Origin: CAYOVG01 sp964407285
GTDB taxonomy: Bacteria; Desulfobacterota; Syntrophobacteria; Syntrophobacterales; Syntrophobacteraceae
Length of the DNA stretch: 20,736 nt
Direction: 5' to 3'
NCBI GenBank assembly: GCA_964407285.1
Contig: CAYOVG010000087.1
Location: 1 to 20,736, forward strand
The notes beneath the pieces are model-generated. The model was not told where the DNA came from, searched no databases, and saw nothing but the letters and a program-made list of their open reading frames with translations. Of this stretch, positions 16,048 to 20,736 are shown piece after piece (position 1 is the first letter of the stretch; the number at the start of each line of letters is the position of its first letter). A program made the translations under genes and the position numbers.

Positions 16048-16848
16048 TTACGTGGGAATCCGGCTTCGGAAAACGGCCATCCGGCTGCCGGGACCGCAAG
16101 ATCCTCCCTGGAAGTCTCCCTGTATGGCGAGCACCTCAAAACCGCTCCTTGCGAGGACCTCTTCCATTTCACGGGGATAGTAGTAGCGAATCCGCTCCGA
16201 AGTCTCCACGACACGGGTCCGCGCCCCGGTCCGGGGATCGGAAAAGACATACCGGCGATTGATTACATTCACCCGGTGCGCCGCATCCTTGGCGATGGTC
16301 TTCGTCCTTTCCAGAACAGTCCCGTCCGGCAGGAGTCTCCTGTAATCGTGAAATACATGGTCGTCGGGCAGCGCCATTACCCCGGCATCGGGTATGAAGA
16401 CATCCAGTATGAACTCACCGCCGGGCGCAAGGTGGTTGAGGATGAAATTCAGCACCCTGTCCCTGTCCGGAATATCGACTGCATAGGTGAAAACGGAATA
16501 AGCGCAGATAATGCGGCTGAACCGCGTGCACAACGCGGGGAAGCGCATATCCATCGCGCATATGTCGAGGAGGCGACGTTTGTCGGAGGAAAGCTCTTGA
16601 TCGGCCTTTCTTCGAAGCACCCGGAGCATTGGAACGGACAGATCGACTCCCACCACCCGCACTCCGGATGCAGCCAGGGGTATGGTGATCCTTCCCGTCC
16701 CGCATCCCAGTTCCAGCACGGGTCCGGCCACCCCGGCGCACTGCCTGCGATAGAAGTTTATGTCATCGCCGTCGATATTGGCGCCCATATCGAAATCGTA
16801 GATTTCGGCAATCAAGTCGTAAGATGAAGGGCCCGCGGGCATTGTCAT
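16048..16848 (-). CDS. SAM-dependent methyltransferase
   Basis: This 266-aa class I methyltransferase has the SAM-binding motif I at residues 44-53 (VLELGCGTGR), then VVGVDLSVPML as the acidic end of strand two, DICAMDMRF as motif II/III, and LAPGGEFILDVFIPD as the post-motif strand. The N-terminal YDLIAEIYDFDM is typical of small-molecule or sugar methyltransferases of the Methyltransf_25 kind. The start is fixed by an ATGA overlap with the stop of the preceding gene (ATG at 16848, TGA at 16847-16845), so translation is coupled. The frame stays open well upstream, but that part only shadows the neighbouring gene. Lying between the barrel protein and the glycosyltransferase, it may methylate a sugar or a chain end of the polysaccharide. 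That role is inference, and the acceptor is unknown. Confidence 0.9.
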   Translation of the reverse strand: MTMPAGPSSYDLIAEIYDFDMGANIDGDDINFYRRQCAGVAGPVLELGCGTGRITIPLAASGVRVVGVDLSVPMLRVLRRKADQELSSDKRRLLDICAMDMRFPALCTRFSRIICAYSVFTYAVDIPDRDRVLNFILNHLAPGGEFILDVFIPDAGVMALPDDHVFHDYRRLLPDGTVLERTKTIAKDAAHRVNVINRRYVFSDPRTGARTRVVETSERIRYYYPREMEEVLARSGFEVLAIQGDFQGGSCGPGSRMAVFRSRIPT

Positions 16849-18008
16849 ACGATCAGGCTCATCCAGTTTTCGGGAAGCTTTCGGCCTCTTTCCAGGCATT
16901 CGTAAAAACAGCAGGCCTGGTATGAGAACATCGCGCACCAGGCGTTCCAGTATTCCTGATTCCCGCCCCCGATCTCGAAGAACGAAACCGCCCCGCGGCG
17001 GTCGATGAACCGGGACAGGCATCGAGCCAGGGCTCCAAGTCGCTGCGCGACCTCGGACTCGGAATTGCCGAGAAGTCCCAGGTCCATCAGGATGCAACCC
17101 ATCCGAAGCGCCTGAGCAACGACGTCGGAACGCTCCGGGGCCGACGCATCACCCAATTGAGCCGGCAGCGCTCCGTTTGCCTTCTGGGACCGCATTACGA
17201 ATTCGAAAACTTTCGCGGCCGACTTCAACGCTTCCTCGTCGGAGCGGCTCAACCCGAGCAGCACCATCCCTTCCATGAAGTAAAACAGCGGATGAAGATC
17301 GCCCGAAGGCGGATGCTCGTCAAAATAGCCGCGCCACCGTGCGAAGGAGGCTTCCGCCGCTGAACGGACTCCGGCCGGAACGGCGTCTTCCGAGCAGGAC
17401 AAAATCGCAGCAGCCGTCTTCACTTGAAAGGGACCCGGGACGGTCGACCACTTAACGGGCAGTACGCAAGTTTCCTCCCTTACGGGCGCATGGGTGAGGA
17501 GGGAGCCATCTTCCGCCACCAGTTCGCCGAGGCGCTGGAGGACCGCCTTACCCGCTTCTCCGAAGGCGTCGACGCCGAAAAATCCGGCGGCATTGGAGAT
17601 CCCGCGGATCATCATGGCCAGATCGAAGGAAAAATAAGCGCTGTTTCGCCAGTCGTGCTGCCGGCATCCCGAATAACATCGCGACTCCGGCAACAGGCCA
17701 CATGTGCAGCTTTCCCGCAGCCACGCCGCGGCCCTCTCCGCCCGCTGCCGGATACGCGCATCATCCCCGCGGCTCAGCAGCATAAAAGCCGTGCATGTCA
17801 GGTAGTATCCGGTGATTTCGCCATAGGCGAAGGCAGGCTTCCCCTTATCGTCGAGCCATCCGGCAATGGCCCCGCGGTGGGGGCCGTCGGGAATCTGTAT
17901 TGCAGAATCGAGAAGCCAGTCTCGCATCCGCTCCTTGGCATTTTCCAGATCAACCGGCTCGCGCAGAATACCCTCGCGAACCACCCCCCCCCTGTATCCG
18001 TTCCCCAT
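16845..18008 (-). CDS. Predicted alpha/alpha-barrel (six-hairpin-like) protein of the polysaccharide locus
   Basis: This protein of about 387 aa has the repeating helical hairpins of an (alpha/alpha)-toroid, as in six-hairpin glycosidases and lyases. It contains GAIAGWLDDKGKPAFAYGEITGYYLT, RQHDWRNSAYFSFDLAMMIRG, DLHPLFYFMEGMVLLGLSR, MRSQKANGALPAQL and GGGNQEYWNAWCAMFSYQA. No signal peptide is visible, so it is probably cytoplasmic. I cannot name a reaction. Such proteins occur beside methyltransferases and glycosyltransferases in exopolysaccharide loci, and this is recollection rather than proof. The ATG at 18008 is chosen because GGAG lies 5 nt before it. A longer version starting from a TTG at 18080 (24 extra residues, plausible sequence) has no good ribosome site. 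A Cys cluster (CTCGLLPESRCYSGC) is unusual. It is the first gene after the promoter at 18138-18167. Confidence 0.75.
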   Translation of the reverse strand: MGNGYRGGVVREGILREPVDLENAKERMRDWLLDSAIQIPDGPHRGAIAGWLDDKGKPAFAYGEITGYYLTCTAFMLLSRGDDARIRQRAERAAAWLRESCTCGLLPESRCYSGCRQHDWRNSAYFSFDLAMMIRGISNAAGFFGVDAFGEAGKAVLQRLGELVAEDGSLLTHAPVREETCVLPVKWSTVPGPFQVKTAAAILSCSEDAVPAGVRSAAEASFARWRGYFDEHPPSGDLHPLFYFMEGMVLLGLSRSDEEALKSAAKVFEFVMRSQKANGALPAQLGDASAPERSDVVAQALRMGCILMDLGLLGNSESEVAQRLGALARCLSRFIDRRGAVSFFEIGGGNQEYWNAWCAMFSYQACCFYECLERGRKLPENWMSLIV

Positions 18009-18013
18009 AAGAA

Positions 18014-18017
18014 CTCC
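18014..18017 (-). promoter_or_regulatory. Ribosome binding site favouring the 18008 start
   Basis: GGAG on the minus strand stands 5 nt upstream of the ATG at 18008. The alternative TTG at 18080 is preceded directly by GGCGG with no spacer. This is the reason for preferring the shorter barrel protein. Confidence 0.45.
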
Positions 18018-18137
18018 GCGGCAATAGAACTGATCGAAATAATCCGGAATGCGGCGGCACACATCGGCCGAAAGCCGCAACCGCCGTTGTTGAAAAGCTA
18101 TATATGCATATGCCTACAGGAACTGACAGACAGGCGA

Positions 18138-18167
18138 ACAGTATTACGTAGGGACAATCACTGTCAA
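18138..18167 (-). promoter_or_regulatory. Sigma-70-type promoter for the barrel-methyltransferase-glycosyltransferase operon
   Basis: On the minus strand a perfect -35 TTGACA (18167-18162) is followed after 18 bp by TACTGT (18143-18138) as a -10. Transcription would begin near 18130, about 50 bp before the TTG and 120 bp before the ATG of the first gene. It lies in the gap after wecB, so the last three genes need not depend on the wecB transcript. Confidence 0.6.
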
Positions 18168-18314
18168 CAGATTAAAATCGAATGGATGTTAAACTTTGAT
18201 GTCATTCACCACCCTGTCCGTTCAGCACCGGAAATGCGCGATGTTCCGGGCGCATGCCGGTCTACGGTCGTCCGCGACCGGGAGAGCGCTCCCTATTATG
18301 AGCCGCGTTGATCC

Positions 18315-18350
18315 GGTTGTCGCGGACGGGCGTCTTCGCCCGTCGCAACC
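18315..18350 (-). terminator. Strong hairpin directly after wecB, possible terminator
   Basis: GACGGGCG (18325-18332) and CGCCCGTC (18337-18344) form an 8-bp stem with a TCTT loop. An outer GGTTG/CAACC (18315-18319, 18346-18350) extends it. The structure begins at the base after the wecB stop codon. There is no T-run downstream on the minus strand, so it may instead protect the mRNA 3' end or be a dispersed palindrome. Confidence 0.5.
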
Positions 18351-19493
18351 CTATCCGCCGCCAAGGAATTCAGCGCAAGCCTTCAGGATTCGTTCCGCCG
18401 CCCGTCCATCTCCGTAAGGATTATGCGCCCGCGCCATGGTTGCGTACGCCTTCGGGTCCGTCAGCAGGCGGTAAGCTTCCGAGACGATTCTCCGGAAGTC
18501 GGACCCCACCAGCTTGACGGTCCCGGCGTCGACGGCTTCCGGGCGTTCCGTGACATCCCGCATGACGAGAACGGGTTTACCGAGACTCGGAGCTTCCTCC
18601 TGGACGCCTCCGGAATCGGTGAGGATGAGTGTCGAGCGTTTCATGAGGGAGACAAAGGGCAGGTAAGGCAGAGGATCGACCAAGTGCACGTTTGCGCTCC
18701 CCGACTCTCCCAGGATGCGCATTACGGGCCCACGCACGTTCGGATTGAGGTGGACGACGTAGACGAAGGGAATGTGGGGAAAGCGCTCCGACAACCTCGC
18801 GATTCCATTGCAGATGGACTCGAATTTGGCGCCGAAGTTCTCTCTCCGGTGGCCGGTGATGAGAACGACGGGACCGTCCCGCCACCTGTCCACGGTTTCG
18901 GGTGAAATGCCGGGAATCTGAAGAGGAGCGCCATCGAGCCTTTCGATCGCCAGGAACAGAGCATCGATTGCGGTGTTGCCGGTGACGTGAATCCTGCCCG
19001 GCGGTATCCCTTCCCCAAGCAGATGCAGGCGGCTGGTTTGCGTCGGGGCGAAGTGGAGCACGGCAATGTGAGACGTAAGCTTGCGGTTGGCCTCTTCCGG
19101 CCAGGGGGCGTAGAGATCGCCGGTTCGAAGGCCGGCTTCGACGTGCCCCACGGGTACATGGTGATAGAGCGCCGCCAGGGTTGCGCACAGGACGGTTGTA
19201 GTGTCGCCCTGAACCAGCACGAGATCCGGTTTTTCCGAAGCGTAGCAGCGATCGAGCGCCAGGATCGCCCTTGCCGTAAATTCACTCAGACTCTGGTTCG
19301 GACGCATGAGGTCCAAATCGATATCGGGCGCGATATCGAAAATCGCGAGCGCCTGGTCGAGCAGAACTCTGTGCTGCGCCGTGACGCAGACTCTGCAATC
19401 GATGAATGACGCCTCCCGCCTCAGAGCAAAAATGACGGGAGCGAGCTTTATCGCCTCAGGCCGCGTGCCGAAAACCACCAGGACTTTTTTCAT
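18351..19493 (-). CDS. wecB: UDP-N-acetylglucosamine 2-epimerase (non-hydrolysing)
   Basis: It converts UDP-GlcNAc to UDP-ManNAc in the cytoplasm, a precursor for surface polysaccharides. The 380-aa length is standard. Family motifs run in order: VVFGTRPEAIKLAPV at the N terminus, D97 in VQGDTTT, E119 in GHVEAGLRTGD, E133-E134 in WPEEANRKL, TGNTAIDAL, H215 in TGHRRENFG, VDPLPYLPFVSLM, and ILTDSGGVQEEAPSLGKPVLVMRD with TERPEA. These include the equivalents of the E. coli catalytic residues D95, E117, E131 and H213. The ATG at 19493 has no clear Shine-Dalgarno. It lies upstream of the barrel-methyltransferase-glycosyltransferase genes on the same strand and probably feeds the same pathway. A hairpin follows its stop, and a separate promoter serves the next genes. 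No ManNAc dehydrogenase (WecC) is in the window. Confidence 0.97.
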   Translation of the reverse strand: MKKVLVVFGTRPEAIKLAPVIFALRREASFIDCRVCVTAQHRVLLDQALAIFDIAPDIDLDLMRPNQSLSEFTARAILALDRCYASEKPDLVLVQGDTTTVLCATLAALYHHVPVGHVEAGLRTGDLYAPWPEEANRKLTSHIAVLHFAPTQTSRLHLLGEGIPPGRIHVTGNTAIDALFLAIERLDGAPLQIPGISPETVDRWRDGPVVLITGHRRENFGAKFESICNGIARLSERFPHIPFVYVVHLNPNVRGPVMRILGESGSANVHLVDPLPYLPFVSLMKRSTLILTDSGGVQEEAPSLGKPVLVMRDVTERPEAVDAGTVKLVGSDFRRIVSEAYRLLTDPKAYATMARAHNPYGDGRAAERILKACAEFLGGG

Positions 19494-19833
19494 AGCCGGG
19501 GTAACCCGAACAGGAGTATTTTAAGTGACTCTTCGACTTGAGCCGGTTTCGCCCGAGGCTCCCTCTCCGGGCGTCTTTCGAGCGGGCCTTTCGGAATCGA
19601 GCGCATGTCTTTACGTATCTGCATAATTGTAGAGCCGATTGTCGAATCGACCGTTCAATTCCATCGGTCCGCCGCTCTGCTCAATATTCCACCACGAACG
19701 GAAAGTCAACAACGATAACGCATCGGTTCTGAAGATCCGAAGAAATGGACTGTTCTTCCTCTTGACCCGTAATGACGGAAAAATTATGCTCACGGATGAG
19801 AACTCAAATACATGCGAACAAGGGAAGGTGCTC
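19494..19833. other. 340-bp divergent intergenic region between wecB and the small conserved gene
   Basis: No gene or tRNA is seen. An imperfect palindrome spans 19625-19660: AATTG and CAATT at the ends, CGATT and AATCG inside, and the 11-bp GTCGAATCGAC at 19641-19651. It could be an operator. A clear plus-strand promoter lies at 19762-19790. A possible TAAAAT -10 for wecB near 19535 has no good -35. Confidence 0.5.
19762..19790 (+). promoter_or_regulatory. Sigma-70-type promoter for the small conserved gene and the YajD-type gene
   Basis: TTGACC (19762-19767), a 17-bp spacer and TATGCT (19785-19790) match the consensus well. Transcription would begin near 19797. That is downstream of the in-frame ATG codons at 19639 and 19786 and supports translation from 19834. 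Confidence 0.6.
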
Positions 19834-20196
19834 ATGTGGGGACTTGAAGAACTGAAGGAGCATAGGGAGATCGTCGACCAGATAGACTGGGAGATGACGC
19901 CCGAGAAGGCTGTGGAGACATACCTGGAATGGGGGACCGGGTGGTCCCGCAAGGACGATTTCGTCCGGCATGCCGGCCAGGAGGCCCTATATTTCGCCAT
20001 CTATGCCTGGGAGCAACCGCCCCAGGTTACCCTCATCCGGAGAAGCATGCTGGAAGCGGTTGAGATTGCAAAGATTCATGCGCCGGAGGAACTGATTCGC
20101 AACGCCGTGGATGAGGCTGGGAGGAAGCCGGGGGTCGGCGTGTATGCTATCACCGAAGAATTGGAGCAATGGTTGCGGGCGGCGCTCGGTTGTTGA
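19834..20196 (+). CDS. Small conserved protein of unknown function
   Basis: This is a 120-aa soluble protein with no signal peptide or membrane segment. Its central block, IDWEMTPEKAVETYLEWG then GWSRKDDFV and ALYFAIYAWEQPPQVTLIRRS, reminds me of a small family found in sulfate-reducing deltaproteobacteria (DVU0772-like). That is memory, not a search. It is acidic, alternates helices and strands, and has no catalytic motif I can name. The start at 19834 is chosen because AAGG (19825-19828) lies 5 nt before it and because the promoter at 19762-19790 makes the longer versions untranscribed or leaderless. The YajD-type gene follows after 28 bp and is probably in the same transcript. No function can be proposed. 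Confidence 0.75.
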   Translation: MWGLEELKEHREIVDQIDWEMTPEKAVETYLEWGTGWSRKDDFVRHAGQEALYFAIYAWEQPPQVTLIRRSMLEAVEIAKIHAPEELIRNAVDEAGRKPGVGVYAITEELEQWLRAALGC

Positions 20197-20213
20197 ATCT
20201 ACAGGGAAATGCC

Positions 20214-20219
20214 GGAGGA
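20214..20219 (+). promoter_or_regulatory. Ribosome binding site for the YajD-type gene
   Basis: GGAGGA lies 5 nt before the ATG at 20225. It fixes the start of the HNH protein and excludes a longer frame-open version that would overlap the preceding gene. Confidence 0.65.
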
Positions 20220-20224
20220 ATTGC

Positions 20225-20557
20225 ATGGTGCTGAAGAAATCACACGCAGAATTGGAGAAAACCTACAGGGAGCGGGCGCTCAAGCTTTTCCCGTGGATCT
20301 GCGCCCGATGCGGGCGCGAATTCTCGGGCAAGCGGCTCCGCGAGCTTACGGTCCATCACAAGGACCACAACCACAACAACAATCCTCCCGATGGCAGCAA
20401 CTGGGAGTTGCTGTGTCTTTTCTGTCATGACAACGAGCACGCACGGAACATGGACGGCGAATGGTACGACGACGTGACGCCGGGCGAAGACAGGGAGCCG
20501 GCCGTCACCTACAGCCCGTTCGCCGGTCTCGAAGCTTTGTTGAAAGGCAAGAAATAG
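20225..20557 (+). CDS. yajD: YajD-family HNH nuclease-like protein
   Basis: This 110-aa protein closely resembles E. coli YajD along its whole length. It shares the YREKALK/YRERALK helix, the PW-C-RC-REF zinc-knuckle start, the LRELTVHH-DH-H-NNP-DGSNWELLC core, the C-CHD-EH end and a C-terminal NPFA/SPFA-L segment. Visible zinc-site cysteines are C26, C29, C64 and C67. The HNH active-site pattern uses H44-H45, N59 and H68 or H72. HNH folds bind a catalytic metal and cut nucleic acid, but the role of YajD is not known to me. It follows the small conserved gene by 28 bp with a strong ribosome site. It stands alone, with no terminase, methylase or phage genes around it, so a housekeeping rather than phage role seems more likely. 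Confidence 0.92.
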   Translation: MVLKKSHAELEKTYRERALKLFPWICARCGREFSGKRLRELTVHHKDHNHNNNPPDGSNWELLCLFCHDNEHARNMDGEWYDDVTPGEDREPAVTYSPFAGLEALLKGKK

Positions 20558-20650
20558 CCGGCCGTTTCTCCGGGCCGCGGGGCGTTCTGTACATCATTAT
20601 TTAACGCATGGGGACTACCCGGCCGTGGTCGTGGCGGGCCTCCGCGCGTA

Positions 20651-20672
20651 GGCGGCCTGTTCCGGCGCCGCC
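20651..20672. terminator. Weak hairpin after the YajD-type gene
   Basis: GGCGGC (20651-20656) pairs with GCCGCC (20667-20672) around a 10-nt loop and is followed by GGATTAAA. It is about 95 bp after the stop codon and has no T-run. Nothing else is recognised between 20558 and the window end. Confidence 0.25.
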
Positions 20673-20736
20673 GGATTAAATGCACCGGAGAAGACTGTTG
20701 CTGCCTATCCACCCCCTAAAGGGTTGTATTCGGGGT

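Noticed and set aside
16849..17097. Upstream extension of the methyltransferase frame
   Set aside because: It lies inside the barrel-protein gene and reads as arginine/proline-rich sequence. The ATGA overlap start at 16848 matches the family N terminus.
19639..19833. Upstream extension of the small conserved gene
   Set aside because: The promoter at 19762-19790 and the AAGG before 19834 point to the shorter form, and the extension has no protein-like pattern.

Overview
The window looks like a chromosomal segment of a moderately GC-rich, anaerobe-type deltaproteobacterium, in the Syntrophobacter/Desulfo- range. That placement is an impression from protein similarity (an NtrC-type two-component pair, a DnaE with an intact PHP site, a small family I associate with sulfate reducers) and was not tested. 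I see no rRNA, tRNA, CRISPR array, insertion sequence or phage gene. I find twelve complete genes and one cut by the left edge.

Left part (1-5.7 kb, plus strand): the end of an HD-GYP protein (cyclic-di-GMP phosphodiesterase type), then a large membrane sensor histidine kinase (Cache-HAMP-GAF-PAS-HisKA-HATPase) and its sigma-54-dependent response regulator. The kinase and regulator form a clear pair. The HD-GYP protein is a same-strand neighbour of unknown partner. Next (5.7-7.7 kb, minus strand): a YbjQ/UPF0145 protein and a Tat-exported FAD oxidoreductase of the phytoene desaturase/carotenoid isomerase type, 32 bp apart.

Middle (8.0-13.3 kb): dnaE (replicative polymerase alpha subunit) on the plus strand, followed closely by a protein I identify as the clamp-loader chi subunit (HolC). 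Facing them is a membrane-anchored zincin-like protein with an HExxH site. Its 425-bp upstream region has no gene but holds two inverted repeats, one a strong hairpin.

Right part (13.3-19.5 kb, minus strand): a surface-polysaccharide locus, in transcription order wecB (UDP-GlcNAc 2-epimerase), a predicted alpha/alpha-barrel protein, a SAM methyltransferase (ATGA overlap with the gene before it) and a 921-aa protein combining a jelly-roll-like region, a degenerate GT2 region and a GT4 glycosyltransferase. A good sigma-70-type promoter lies between wecB and the last three genes. Far right (plus strand): a small conserved protein and a YajD-type HNH protein, apparently one transcription unit with a recognisable promoter.

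No wholly new multi-gene system is evident. The most interesting points are the zincin gene with its structured leader, the dnaE-holC pairing with an intact PHP site, and the composite glycosyltransferase operon.
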